DNA of 64,000 nucleotides, from the NCBI GenBank assembly GCA_937625935.1, contig CALMHQ010000001.1, forward strand, positions 39,802-103,801. Reading direction: 5' to 3'. A program made the translations under genes and the position numbers. Every line of letters begins with the position of its first letter. Position 1 is the first letter of the stretch. This document shows positions 22,745 to 34,989 of the stretch, in pieces. The notes under the pieces are model-generated. The model saw nothing but the letters and a program-made list of their open reading frames with translations, was not told the origin of the DNA and ran no database searches. Origin of the DNA: Tetramitus jugosus (taxonomy: Eukaryota; Heterolobosea; Eutetramitea; Acrasida; Vahlkampfiidae).

Positions 22745-25226
22745 AACCCGTGCTTGATCGAATCTCTTCACTTTGACATCCAGAGCACTGGGCAGAAGTC
22801 ACAAACAGCCACAATCCGTTTTGAACTGTTATCTGTTTGCTTTGTTTTAATTAAACAGTCGAATTCTCCTGGGATCTGTCAGTTCTCGAACAATAGTTTA
22901 TTGTACTCCGCCGGTGTGTCACAGGTTCTCCCGTAACACACTGCTTGACGCCGCCCAAGTACCGGATGCACAGTGTAAAGCTTCTTAACTTTCGGCGAAC
23001 CTACTCATCAATCCGCAATTTCTGCACACCACTCACACGGGGTTAACCGTGCGTGATACCCTTCTTGCGCCACCCGAAGCACCCTATCACAAGAGCCAAC
23101 CTTTATTTCAAAAGTACAAATCCATTTTGCCGACTTCCCTTACTTACATTGTTCTAATTGGTCAGAGGCTTTTAACCTTGGAGACCTGTTGCGGATTCTG
23201 GTACGGTTACAGTTAGAAGAGTCAGATGATAACATTCAATTGGCATTCTATTTACGCTTCGGAGAACTGTACAGCCACAATAATAGTGCCTGCCTTTTCA
23301 GCTCTAATATTTCCCAATCTCTGTTCTACACAATTCATGGGAGATAATAAACCTCCAACACCAACCAAGGTTAGTGCCGTGAGGCCAATCGCTGTTAGGG
23401 AGAAAAGCGGACTCTTCCACAGCCACCGAGACGCTACGCCAACTGAACGAGGCTTTGCAGCTTCATGCTGATGCGAACACCAGCACTCTTCTAACCACAG
23501 TTCAGGAATTTTAGCCTGATTCCCTTTCCTGCCCATCATAGCCGCTCGAAAGCTACTAATAGGAGTTACCCAGACAGTTAGGACCGACTAACCCTTGTCT
23601 GATTTCCATTGACAAGGAAACCTTCTCCACTACGACCTTCAAGATTTAAGCTCTTTATCCAACATTGACGTTGGACCACCTGCTAGATAAAGACACAGAG
23701 TCTCTCCAGAATAGTTGCTACTACTACCAAGATCTGCACTAACGGCCGCTCCACTCATTATCACTAAATAAGCTTCTACGCAACCGTCACGCCTTCCTAC
23801 AAGTCATCACATACAAAATAGTGATAACTGCATGAGAGAAGTATCAACGCTTTGGCGTCATCCATTTTCAGGGCTGCTCCATTCGGCAGGTGAGCTGTTA
23901 CGCACTCCTTAGCGGATTCCAGCTTCCATGGCCACCGTCCTGCTGTCAAAATGAACCAACGCCTTTTATGGTTTCGACTAAGCTTAGATTTAGACACATT
24001 TCTCACTTGCTCACGGTTTAACCCACATTGCCTGTTCTGCTTACCATAACACGGCCCACTAAGAATCAATACTATTGACATGGTTCGATTAAGTAACCAA
24101 TACTTTTTGCATATTTAAAGTTTGAGAATAGGTTAAGGCTTTCCAACCCCAAGGCCTCTAATCATTAGCTTTACCTCACAAAGTTATTCCGATTCTAGCT
24201 ATCCTGAGGGAAATTTCGGAAGGAACCAGCTACCTGATGGTTCGATGAGTCTTTCGCTCCAATACTCAAGTGCGACGAGCGATTTGCACGTCAACATCGT
24301 TACAAGATCCTCCACCAGAGGTTACCCTGGCTTCAATCTGTTCAAGTATAGATCACCATCTTTCGGGTCTTAACATAATAACTAGAACGCAATTCCACGA
24401 CCGAAGTCTACTGGATTGGCCTGTACGTCGCCGAAGCTAATACATTTCACATTCATTACGCATACATGATTTCAAATCACCACTGCTCGCTATTATGTCA
24501 AACTCCTTGGTCCGTGTTTCAAGACGGGCCGGATCCAATGTCCTTTACCAACGATTGCAGGGGCCATTGCTTTCGAACTACTGAGAAGCACCCACTGGCC
24601 TTAGCCGTCTACCCTATCTTAGATAAGGTGTCTGACTTCAGCTTCATAGGTGATTTCCAGCAGTCTTCAGACCGAAGAACCTGCTTTTTTACCGTGCCCA
24701 GAAGACATGGCGTTGGTTGAGTAATCCTTGAGTACATCAGGATAAATCCAGATTGTACAAGACTACAGTCCTAGAACTTGTTGGTTCCGCTTTTTGCTCA
24801 GCGATTTCAGACATTTTTCAGCTCCTTACCAGGAATCTTTTCAACTTTCCCTCTCGGTACTTGTTTGCTATCGGTGTCTTGTATTAATATTTAGCCTTGG
24901 AAGAAGTTCATCTCCCGTATTCAGATTCTACTTTCAAAGAATCCTACTCATGAGAAGATCACCGATCGAAAGCTTATAGAAGCTGACGGGGCTATCACCC
25001 TGTCTCGCCCTCCGAAGAGACGTGTAATTCCAAACACAGACTTTACTTCTATTTGCCTCCAGGCGATCAACTCTTACCCTACAACTCCAAACAATTGTTC
25101 GGATTCAGGGATGGGCTTTTCTCTTTTCGCTCGCCGCTACTAGGAGAATCTCTTTTGATTTCTTTTCCTCCACTTACTAATATGCTTAAATTCAGTGGGT
25201 AACCACTCACAAATGAGGTCAGAAAA
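21492..25226 (-). rRNA. 28S large-subunit rRNA, copy 2
   Basis: This mirrors copy 1, with each position equal to 32577 minus the copy-1 position. The sarcin-ricin loop appears as ggttcctctcgtact near 21881 and the peptidyl-transferase region as tctcacgacggtctaaaccc near 21968. No differences from copy 1 were noticed. The 3' end is equally uncertain. Confidence 0.95.
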
Positions 25227-25347
25227 ATCAGTATGTATGAAAAATCCGAAGATATCTCTGTACCCAATCCTAAGATTGACGATAGCTGAGGGTTCTTAAA
25301 TCCAAATCAATTGGTTGAAAGACCTCCCAAAGCTAATATGAATGAGA

Positions 25348-25508
25348 TACTGACACTCACAAGCAAGTACCCTTGCTACTCGAAAGCAGCAAGAGTTCCG
25401 TATGCGTTCAAAATCTTGATGATTCACGGGAGTTGCAAGTCACATTAACTGTCACGTTTAACCGCGTTCTTCATCGATACAAGACCCTAGTCATCCATCG
25501 CAAAGCAT
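25348..25508 (-). rRNA. 5.8S rRNA, copy 2
   Basis: The reverse complement of copy 1: gcgttcttcatc is visible near 25465, with ITS2 (25227-25347) and ITS1 (25509-25752) on either side. The sequence appears identical to copy 1. Confidence 0.9.
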
Positions 25509-25752
25509 CCATCCTAGTCGCTGAGTTTCACCAAAGTGACGCATCAGAACGGATTGTTTCTGATACTCCTCAAAACACACACTAGTTGTGAAAAGACATC
25601 GTCACATCGAAATGTGATCGACTTCAATGTCTTTTGTTTTACTCTCCTACCAGTCAAGTCTTAACATTGGACGGAGATTCCAATGTTGACCTTCTGACAA
25701 TGTCAGTGGTTGCATGACAATCCGAAGATTGCCTGGTTGATGCAACCGAATA

Positions 25753-26470
25753 AATGATCCCTCCGCAGGTTCACCTACGAAGACCTTGTTACGACTTCTC
25801 GTTCCTACAAATAGAGAAATTCAGTTGATTTTCTCGCATTGCTTAGAGCAACGCTGGTCCATCAAATTCATACCTCTATTCAGTCGGTACGAGCGACGGG
25901 CGGTGTGTACAAAAGGCAGGGACGAAGCCAATACGACATGATGAATCATGCTTACTAGGAATTCCTCGTTCACGAGGATTTACAAACCTCGATCCCTGTC
26001 ACATTAATCTTTGATAAGATTTCCCAATCCTTTCGGACCAGGGTTGCATCCCGAAAGATGACTCTACGTTACTTGTTGCTATTAATATTGTAGTACGCGT
26101 GCAGCCCAAGATATCTAAGGGCATCACAGATCTGTTATTGCCTTAAACTTCCTCACCCTGAAGCGGGTGCTGTACCTCTAAGAAGCATCACTGCGAACAG
26201 TGACAGTACAGGTTTCCTGAGGAAATATACATTCCCCCAACGAAACGATGGACAACCGAAGAAGTCCCTGTACCTTAATTAGCAAGTTAAGGTCTCGCTC
26301 GTTAACTGAATTAACAAGACGAATCACTCCACGAACTAAGAACGACCATGCACCACCTTCTGTAAAATCAAGAAAGAACCTTAATCTGTCAATCATATTC
26401 ACATCCTAACTTGGTGAGTTTCCCCGCGTTGAGTCGAATTAAGCCGCATACTCCACTCCTGGTGGTGCCT

Positions 26471-26516
<46 letters not shown>

Positions 26517-27868
26517 AGAACCCAAAAACTTAACGGTTTCCCTTGGATTCTGATAGGATCTAAAAGTCTCACTACCAATCTCGTGTTGGTATCGTTTACG
26601 GTTAAGACTACGACGGTATCTAATCATCTTCGATCCCTTAACTTTCGTCCCTGATTGACAGACACGCTCTGGATCACAACTGCTTTCGCATTAGATAGTC
26701 ATATAGCGGTCACTGAATTTCACCTCTCGCGCCATAGTACTTGGATCCTCTATCAGTGTCTCATTGCGAACGCCGGATCTTCCACTTCTCAGGAAATCCC
26801 TTGAAGTTTCCGATCGGCTTCGTGACAATTCCATGCTAAATCATTCAAGCAAATGGGTTACCCCGTACATTGCCTGCTTGGAGCACTCTGATTTGTTTAC
26901 GGTTGTGCCAATTGGCCCTATCAGACCTTACGGACTGATAGGGAACGAGCCATAATCATTGACCTATCCCATGGCGGATGCTAATTGGGCGGACCCTTTC
27001 GCTTCCGTTAGAGACCGAGGACCTGTCCTTATTCACCCAATCAGCCACAATACGTGACCGACTATGATGAACAGAACTGATCAGATCAATAACTATAACC
27101 CTTTGGTTTACTACGGGCGTTTTAACTACAACAGTATTAATATACACTTTTAGAGCTGGAATTACCGCGGGTGCTGGCACCAGACTTGTCCTCTAATTGC
27201 TACTCATGGAGAGGTTTAATCTCCATCCATTTCAAACCACAAAGTGGTACCTTTCCACCATTTGGTGTAAAGTCGCTATGTCTTGTCACTACCTCTCTGA
27301 ATTAGAATTGGGTAATTTACGCGCCTGCTGCCGTCCTTAGATGTGATAGCCGTTTCTCAGGCTCTCTCTCCGGAGTTGGACACCAATCCCCCGTATCCGT
27401 TATAGCCTCGTTTCGCCTTTACCGAAACTACTGAGCTGATAGATTAGAAACATATCTTCCTGGCCACTAGTCAACAAGAAAGCCGTAGGTCTTATTAGGA
27501 CGCTAAGTCATTCACGCTGCATTCGCTTGCAAGCAAGCGAAAATCTAATGGTCGACAACTGTTCAGATCTTCCGACGAATCTTGGATCCTCCCAGCTAAC
27601 AATAGAGCGGACTCACCCTTACTCTAGTGTCTACTGTCTACTTAATTCAACAGTAATCGTAGGCATTATCGCTGCAGTTGACAGTGTTATTCCCATCCCC
27701 GAAGGGTTGTACCAGGTGGCTAAATTCATAACTTGTTTAATGAGCCTTTCACAGATTAACAATGAATAAGGGTTGAGGCGAACCTCTTCCCAAAACTATG
27801 CCGATCTTACACATGCATGGCTTAATCTTTGAGACAAGCATATGACTACTGGCAGGATCAACCAGGTA
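25753..27868 (-). rRNA. 18S small-subunit rRNA, copy 2
   Basis: The reverse complement of copy 1. The 5' terminus is seen as ctggcaggatcaaccagg ending near 27868, and the 3' terminus as aatgatccctccgcaggttc near 25753. The atypical 530-loop reads ccgcgggtgctggcac here, the same variant as copy 1, so it is not a random error in one copy. Confidence 0.97.
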
Positions 27869-28026
27869 ATCATGATTTTCTCTCTAGCCCTATTAAGACT
27901 GCGTGCTAAGCTTGCAGCTTTCTAGTAACTAGATTAAAAATCTATTGGTTCTTGTGAGTCGTAAAACTCACTAGATTTTTCTAAACACCTATAAAAGCAG
28001 TCAAACCGAAGTTACGACTGATAAAA
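27869..28026 (-). promoter_or_regulatory. Putative core promoter of rRNA copy 2
   Basis: The mirror of 4551-4708, with the same small gtgagt/actcac hairpin. It is present only next to real rRNA genes. Confidence 0.45.
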
Positions 28027-28151
28027 CTGTTCGGAACGCGAGTTGTTGGTGCGCTTGTACTGAAGCATGAGCCCCATAAGCACTATTCCTACTACGTCAC
28101 CAGGACGCAATAAGCTTCATATTAAGAATACTAGATTCTATACTACACGCC
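28027..28151 (-). promoter_or_regulatory. Upstream promoter block of rRNA copy 2
   Basis: The mirror of 4426-4550, beginning ctgttcggaacgcgag on the + strand. A second orphan copy of the block lies 6.4 kb further out at 34429-34553 in the same orientation. Confidence 0.5.
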
Positions 28152-28641
28152 TCCTTTCTACCTACCTCCTTTCGGCCTACCTTCTTACCTCCTTCTACCT
28201 ACCTCCTTTCTACCTATCTCCTTACCTCCTTCTACCTCCTTTCAGCCTGCCTTCTTTTCGGCCTACCTTCTTACCTCCTTCTCTCGGCCCACCTTCTTCC
28301 TACCTCCTTTCAGCCTACCTCCTTTCAGCCTACCTCCTTTCAGCCTACCTCCTTTCAGCCTACCTCCTTCCTCCTTCTACCTACTTTCTAGATACCTTAC
28401 CTCCCCTCTTACCTACTTTCTAGATACCTTACCTCCCCTCTTACCTTCTTTTTTCTTCTTCTCTTCTCCTTCCTCTTCTCTTCTCCTTCCTCCTACCTTC
28501 ATCTCCCTTCCTCTCCTCCTTCTTCCCTTCCTCCTTCTCTCCTCCTTCTCTCTCTTCTCCTCTCCTCCTTCTTCTTTCTCTCTTCTCCTTCTTCTTTTCT
28601 CTCTTCTCCTTCTTTTTTTTTCTCTTTTTTCTCTTACTCCC
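28152..28641 (-). repeat. Polypurine tract upstream of rRNA copy 2
   Basis: Pyrimidine-only on the + strand here, with tttcagcctacctcc and cttacctccttc units. It is the mirror of 3936-4425. Confidence 0.85.
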
Positions 28642-29762
28642 ACCAAAAAACCGTATTTTGCGTGGGGGGCTGGGAGACGGTCCCAGTCACGGCTATATAT
28701 ATATATGTGCACATCCAGGGTGAAACTGGTTGCTATGACACCCTACATAATCTGGCCAAAAATCAAAAATCGAAAAATCCTGTGTCACTCTATGTTCACA
28801 CATTTAGCTGCATCGGAGTTTCATCTGTACTTTTTTGGAATTTTTCGGAAAAAATCAAAAAATCACTATCTCCAATTGTAAATCGTCTACCGATGAAATA
28901 TATTTCAACATAAAATTTTACGTTTTTGTATCATCACTAGGGGTCGGAAAAACTCCCCTGAGGAGCAATCCTTTTTTTCTCAAAAACGGCATGTCGGATT
29001 AATAATCTATGTCCATAATACCTAGAAAATATTAATTTTCTGTTCTAATTCACCATAAATATCATTTCTCCGATGCTTTTCCATGGACTTTTTTTTTTCG
29101 ACAAGAAATCTGCCAGTCTAATTTGACTGACTCTTGGGCCACAGAGACAATATTATGAAGCTATGAAACAACACGAGAATTAGACCAAAGCAATGCACCG
29201 TTTAGAAAATAGGTGTTTTCGAAACAAATCACACGAATGTTCGTCGACAGACCAACTCACTCCAAATTTCACTCTCTAAATTTCACATTTTTTAGTTTCG
29301 TACAGTCAATTCGCTTGTGCTATTCCTCTCTTCACTATATTGCTTACAACTTCCATCTTTACTTTTTCTCTATTATGCTTCCTTTACATTTGTCGGAGTT
29401 CGGAGTATTAATAGGGGCATAGTCGAAGTTTTCCATTGAAATTGTATGCGTAATATATAAATATTTGATAGCTGTAGTTTTTCAGGGAAACTGTTTTATT
29501 ATTCTTTCAGAGAGTTAATTTCTCCGACATTGAAACGGAGCATTTTAGAGAAAAAGTAAAGATGGAAGTTGTATAAGATATTAAGATCAAATCATCAGCA
29601 CTAGCGGATTAATAATATTCAACTATGATGGTCATATTTAACTCCGACCGACGCCCAGAAAGTCATCCGACTCTGTCCATCACAGTTGAATTTGGTTACT
29701 CCGCTCACGCTAATCATTTGTCTATTATATTGCTTGCTACTCCCAACTCGCTTTCTCTCTAC
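28642..29762. repeat. Upstream repeat arm of cistron 2, part mirrored from 2815-3935
   Basis: Contains spacer, E4 mirror (29374-29497) and island S2 mirror (29618-29690). The whole segment is duplicated 6357 bp further right in the C2 arm. No gene is seen. Confidence 0.85.
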
Positions 29763-30701
29763 TATGCTTCCTTTAGAAGTGTCGGAGTTCGGAGTATTTA
29801 TAGGAGTATTGTTACTGGTCTCCATTGAAACTTCATACATACAATATACTTATTTGATAGCTGTAGTTTTTCAGGGAAACTGTTTTATTACTATATTTGT
29901 GGCACTTTTTCTGTTGCCGATCACCACCCAACCCTCCATCGCAACTTTTGTGCGCGAAATATTGAGTTTCAAAGTTTCAATCGGCTCTCGCTCTGTATAT
30001 CTATTGCTGTTATAATGTTTGTGCTCGAGCAGATCCCATATATGAAACACTTTATGTCACAATGTGGCTCACCCAATCCTACTCCAGTCGAGAGCCATTG
30101 TGACATAAAGTGTTTCATATATTCAATTCACTTGAGCACGAACCTCACAACTGTGATAGCTATGTAGAGCGAGAGCCGATTGATAATTCAAAACTCATTA
30201 TAGTGAGACGACTTTTAACTACATCACTCTCCACCTCTCGACTAACAACTTTTGCACTCGAAATATTGAGTTTCATAGTTTCAATCGGCTCTCGCTCTAC
30301 ATAGCCATTGCTGTTGTGAGGTTCGTGTTTGAGCAGATGCCATATATGAAACACTTTATGTCACAATGTGGCTCACCCAATCCTACTCCAGTCGAGAGCC
30401 ATTGTGACATAAAGTGTTTCATATATTCAATTCACTTGAGCACGAACCTCACAACTGTGATAGTTATGTAGAGCGAGAGCCGATTGACACTTTGAAACTC
30501 AATATTTCGAGTGCAAAAGTTGGATGGAGGGTGGAATGTGGTCGGCAACAGAAACGTGCCACAAATATAGTAATAAAACAGTTTCCCTGAAAAACTACAG
30601 CTATCAAATAAGTATATTGTATGTATGTAGTTTCAATGGAGAACTTTGACTATGCCCCTATTAATACTCCGAACTCCGACACTTCTAAAGGAAGCATAAT
30701 G
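29763..30701. repeat. Palindromic module C3, copy 2
   Basis: The mirror of 1876-2814: E (29763-29886), P (29978-30182), spacer A (30183-30281), P (30282-30486), E (30575-30701). The spacer orientation is that expected from a simple mirror, so C3 has not been flipped between these copies. Confidence 0.75.
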
Positions 30702-32577
30702 AAGAAAAAGTAAACATGGAAGTCGTATAAGATCTAGAGAAGAAATCATGTTCGATAGTGGAGTAATCAAATTCAACTGTGGGAGATAGCTGCAGTCAGA
30801 TCTAGGTGTGTGGCCTGTCTCCCACAGCTTCGTTTGGCTGATTCTCTCGTGCTCGTGATTTCTTCACTGCGTCATCTGTGTCTTCTCATATCACTCTCTC
30901 TCTGTTGCTGGCAGAAAAAGTAAGTCTCTGAAAGAATGATAAAACAGTTTCCCTGAAAAACTACAGATATCAAATATATATATTGTATGTATGTACTTCC
31001 AATGGATACCAGTAATAATGCCCCTATTAATACTCCGAACTCCGACACTTCTAAAGGAAGCATAATGAAAAAAAAGTATGCATGGAGGTAGTATGCAATA
31101 TAGTGAGCAAATCATTAGCGCGAGAAAATCAAAAACACCCAAAAAGTGATTTTCGGTAAACCCCCCCCTACGATTTTAAAAAACATAAGGAACTTTTTAC
31201 TGGCGGGGATTTAAGCCTAACCGAAAAATATAACGATGTTAAAATGTTATAGTTACTGTTCGTACTTAAGGCCATTTGGTCACCAGATGAAGTAGAGACA
31301 TGTTTTTTTAGCAAAAAAAGGTCGACCACGCTCAAAGTAGCGAATTTTTTCGTAAATCAATAAAATCGTCAAAAAATGGGTATTTTTTTTTCCTTGAATA
31401 TGAACATATATATCGTCAGTTTTTTCGCTTTGGCGATTCTATGCTTCCTCGCAAAGTAGCCAAAATTTCATGTTTTCCAGGAGCCCAAAAACACGAAAAA
31501 ATTATTGACAGCTAAAATGGAGAGGAAGCAAGTTAGCCCGGTTCTGTCATGCACCATTTTATATAATCTATATTTCCTCTCTATGTCATCAGTCAGGTTC
31601 CCAATAACCCCGTCGTATATTTCTCCGAAAAATTTAGCTCCTTCCCTGAGCATGCGGAGAAATTATCTTGTGATATTATTTACTGTATACATATATATAT
31701 ATATTCAACGCAAGCGGAGTAATAAAATTATGCGTGGATAAAAGTCGGGAAAATAGAAACTCTCAGGGGAGCAAGATAGCGGGATAATTTTATGTGGAGA
31801 AGAATCAAAATTAAATATTGATATGTTGCAGTTTTAGCAGAATCATTTGATAATGCGCCGTTTTTTAGTGTCGGAAAATTAGAAATTTTGTTAGGGGAGC
31901 ATATCTGATACAATCCAAAGAAACGAGTAACATATAACACTATCAGATAAACAAACAGCACAAGCGGTTAGTCTCTATTAAACACAAGTGGTCACGTCGA
32001 ACGCGAAGTTGTGGCCAAAGTCGAGATCGAGTGTGACCCGAAGGTCGTCATTTGGCCAATCCAATTAAACCAGTAACATACAACACTATTGAATAAACAA
32101 GAAGCTCACACGGTTCGTCTTTATGAAACACAGGAGGGTCACTTTTCCTCTTAGGCCAAAGTCGAGATCGAGGTCAAGTGTGAGATGGAGGCGTGATTGC
32201 TCCAATCTAATATGACGCATGGAACACAACATTGTTAATTAAACAGCAGTGCAAGCGATTCATCTATAAGACATAAACTGACTGAGTTTTTTCTAGGAGC
32301 AAAGTTAAGACCAACGTCTCTTGTTGCACAACAGAACACTTGATTGGTTAGACAGTATCAGAGATGAGAAGGTTAGTAGCGCGGCATGTGAAATTCACCT
32401 AAAACCTAAGGTCATTTCTGGAGGTAGTTAAGAACAATGTCTCTTGTTGCACAACAGCACACTTGATTGGTTGGACAGTATCAGGACTATCAAAGAAATA
32501 AGAAGGTTAGCAGTGCGACATGTGAAATTCACCTAAAACTTAAAGTCATTTCTGGTGGCAACCATGAACGATGCAAA
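30702..32577. other. Outer upstream spacer of cistron 2
   Basis: The mirror of 1-1875: island S1 (30777-30827), element E1 (30941-31067), the A/T-rich stretch, the diverged sub-repeats and the ~130-bp direct repeats. No gene is recognised. The mirror of position 1 is at 32576-32577. The sequence then continues rightward into the C2 domain, which position 1 lacks only because the window starts there. Confidence 0.7.
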
Positions 32578-33045
32578 CATAAGTAACATAGTTTGACATC
32601 TATAGTTTAATCCATTTCGAAATTAGTAAAAAACAGGGTATTTTTGGCGTAAAGGGCACTCAAACGGCTTATGAAGAAAGAAGAAGGGACTCTCGGCACT
32701 AGGTACCTAAGTGTTCATACTTTTTCAAAACGTCTGTCAAGCATACACCATAATGGGGTGTGCTGGGCTTTGCCTGTGTCCGGGGCCAGAGATCTGGATA
32801 GGCCCATGGGATATACCCACCTTTCCTTTGCCACCAACCCGTAAGCTGATGCAGCGCCAGAAAGCTGCCCAATGTGCCAGACAAAGAGTAGGACCGAAGT
32901 CAACTTCCTCAATACTGACACACCAGGTGAACACAAACGAGGTGACGAATCATCCCTACCTCATGAATTTGAAACTACTGACTAAACTACTGACATACAA
33001 CCCATACCCACACACTTCCACTTCTGTCCTTACACTCGGCTTCAT
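32578..33045. other. Unique region with weak overlapping open frames
   Basis: This has a more balanced base composition than its surroundings. A 130-codon frame on + (32711-33103) overlaps three frames of 61-73 codons on -. Its translation is rich in Pro, Thr and Leu, matches no family I recognise, and runs into the 286-bp repeat. I do not call a gene. Mirror: about 42479-42947. Confidence 0.4.
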
Positions 33046-33331
33046 GTTGCGGCCTGGGTTCAAGCCCGGACTGCCAATTCCCCATCCCCCAGTTGATGTG
33101 TAACTCCCGATGGCACTCCATTGGTGAGCTCTCAGCGTCATTTCACTCCATTGGTGGGAACGCATAATGGTAACTCCCTCATTATGACCCAATGGCGCTC
33201 TACTCAACTGAGACCAATGGTGACTTCCACCAGTGTCCGATGGAGCTTTACTTACTAGTGAGACTAGTGAGTGTGCTCCATTATATACACAGTCGGCGCT
33301 TGCTCTTCGCTAATCCGTAGCTAGGAGCCAC
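33046..33331 (+). repeat. 286-bp direct repeat, unit a
   Basis: It begins gttgcggcctgggttcaagc and ends ctaggagccac. The second unit (33438-33723) is offset by 392 bp and nearly identical, differing mainly near the start (cccatcccccag versus tctattccccag). Near its end, cattatatacacagtcggcg offers a TATA-like sequence. The ends show no obvious terminal repeats or target duplication, so insertion by a transposon is not supported. Mirror: 42193-42478. Confidence 0.85.
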
Positions 33332-33437
33332 TTTTCCGATGTAATCCACGTTCATTTGGTGCACATCCATTGAGCTAGCTTGGATCGATCGGACATGAAT
33401 ACCTCCATTTGCCGCTAACCCTGCTCTCGGCCTGCGT

Positions 33438-33723
33438 GTTGCGGCCTGGGTTCAAGCACGGACCGCCAATTATCTATTCCCCAGTTGATGTGTAACTCCC
33501 GATGGCACTCCATTGGTGAGCTCTCAGCGTCATTTCACTCCATTGGTGGGAACGCATAATGGTAACTCCCTCATTATGACCCAATGGCGCTCTACTCAAC
33601 TGAGACCAATGGTGACTTCCACCAGTGTCCGATGGAGCTTTACTTACTAGTGAGACTAGTGAGTGTGCTCCATTATATACACAGTCGGCGCTTGCTCTTC
33701 GCTAATCCGTAGCTAGGAGCCAC
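33438..33723 (+). repeat. 286-bp direct repeat, unit b
   Basis: The second unit of the pair. The 106-bp separator (33332-33437) reads ttttccgatgtaatccacg... and contains gatcgatcgg. Mirror: 41801-42086. Confidence 0.85.
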
Positions 33724-33956
33724 GCACCCTCAGCAGGCAATAACGCCTCCTTTCCGTATTCAAGCTTTCAGATCCAAAGTACCTCGCTGCTGATAATCGC
33801 CAACAACATCTTCTCCACGTCCAGTCAGTTTTCACTGACCTTCTATGGGTCCGAGTTTGTCATTGATGATCAGCAATGGATGCGAGTTAGAGTATGACTG
33901 CATGCTTTCATTTCCAACTTGACGTCTGGGTTTTAACATGTGTCTTATTCTAACTC
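33724..33956. other. Unique spacer between the 286-bp repeats and the iterons
   Basis: Nothing recognisable, except that ttttatcac-type sequence begins at its right edge where the iteron array starts. Confidence 0.4.
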
Positions 33957-34285
33957 CACGCAGCTTTTTATCACAAAACAATGAATGATCCCGTTAACTT
34001 TACGCAGCTTTTACCACAAAACAATGATGATCACGTTAACTTTATGCTGCTTTTTATCACAAAACAATGAATGATCCCGTTAACTTTACGCAGCTTTTTA
34101 TCACAACACTTTATCACAATGATTTGATCCCGTTAACTTTATGCTGCTTTTTATCACAAAACAATGATGATCACGTTAACTTTACGCAGCTTTTACCACA
34201 AAACAATGATGATCCCGTTAACTTTATGCTGCTTTTTACCACAAAACAATGAATGATCACGTTAACTTTATGCTGCTTTTGCACA
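33957..34285 (+). repeat. Iteron-like array: seven ~43-bp direct repeats
   Basis: gttaac occurs at 33993, 34035, 34079, 34132, 34175, 34217 and 34261 (spacings 42, 44, 53, 43, 42, 44). Each sits in a unit of the form tatcacaaaacaatga - (atga)tcccgttaac or (tga)tcacgttaac - ttta(c/t)gc(a/t)gctttt. Two subtypes, tccc and tcac before gttaac, largely alternate. One unit carries a ttatcacaacac insertion. Short regularly spaced A/T-rich direct repeats on an extrachromosomal element resemble replication-initiator binding arrays; that role is inferred. Mirror: 41239-41567. Confidence 0.85.
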
Positions 34286-34428
34286 ATGTCCGCCCATATT
34301 TTCACACTACGTCAATTGCATGGCATCCAGGGAGGGTCAACGGTCGATTATGGAAGTGGGATTCTTCACTAAAATCGGATTTAACCGAGAACGCCTGAGC
34401 GCTCTCCCGTCCTGGTTCTATCACCCAC

Positions 34429-34553
34429 CTGTTCGGAACGCGAGTTGTTGGTGCGCTTGTACTGAAGCATGAGCCCCATAAGCACTATTCCTACTACGTC
34501 ACCAGGACGCAATAAGCTTCATATTAAGAATACTAGATTCTATACTACGCGCC
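34429..34553 (-). promoter_or_regulatory. Orphan copy of the rRNA upstream promoter block (left C2 arm)
   Basis: Reading ctgttcggaacgcgagttg on the + strand, it matches 28027-28151 almost base for base (tactacgcgcctcc versus tactacacgcctcc at the outer end). No core promoter or rRNA gene follows. Leftward of it is unrelated sequence (acccacc, then toward the iterons). It lies ~145 bp from the iteron array. Confidence 0.75.
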
Positions 34554-34912
34554 TCCTTTCTACCTAGCTCCTTTCGGCCTACCTTCTTACCTCCTTCTAC
34601 CTCCTTTCGGCCTACTTTCTACCTAGCTCTAGGTACCTTCTAGGCACCTTCTACCTACTTTCGGCCTACTTTCGGCCTACTTTCTACCTAGCTCCTTTCG
34701 GCCTACCTTCTTACCTCCTTCTACCTCCTTTCGGCCTACTTTCTACCTAGCTCTAGGTACCTTCTAGGCACCTTCTACCTACTTTCGGCCTACTTTCGGC
34801 CTACTTTCTACCTAGCTCCTTTCGGCCTACCTTCTTACCTCCTTCTACCTCCTTTACCTAGCTCCTTTCTACCTAGCTCTAGGTACCTTCCAGGTACCTT
34901 CTACCTACTTTT
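34554..34912 (-). repeat. Polypurine tract of the left C2 arm, variant form
   Basis: Pyrimidine-rich on +. It differs from the rDNA tract by tandem ~120-bp blocks containing ctagctctaggtaccttcta and actttcggcctac units. It holds the same position relative to the orphan block as the rDNA tract does to the real promoter. Confidence 0.8.
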
Positions 34913-34989
34913 GCACTGGCAAAAATTTTTTGAAAAGGGGATCCCCCCCCTATTTTGGCCAGAAAAGGGCCAAAAAAGACCGGACAAAA
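34913..34989. other. Short linker with hairpin in left C2 arm
   Basis: It contains a C8 run (34943-34950) that is G6 in the mirrored copy, and a small hairpin ttggcc-agaaaag-ggccaa (34955-34973). It is absent from the rDNA-proximal copy of this region, where the polypurine tract joins the caaaaaaccgtatttt sequence directly. Confidence 0.6.

Noticed and set aside
33046-33080. tRNA-like gggttcaagccc (possible B box or tRNA T arm)
   Set aside because: The surrounding bases do not form a proper T stem, and no A box, acceptor stem or anticodon arm could be found. No tRNA or tRNA-derived SINE is called.
32711-33103. 130-codon open frame on + (mirrored at 42421-42813 on -)
   Set aside because: It is the longest frame in the unique DNA, but there is no recognisable family. 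Several frames overlap it on the other strand, and its end lies in a 286-bp repeat. Kept as an unexplained region, not called a gene.
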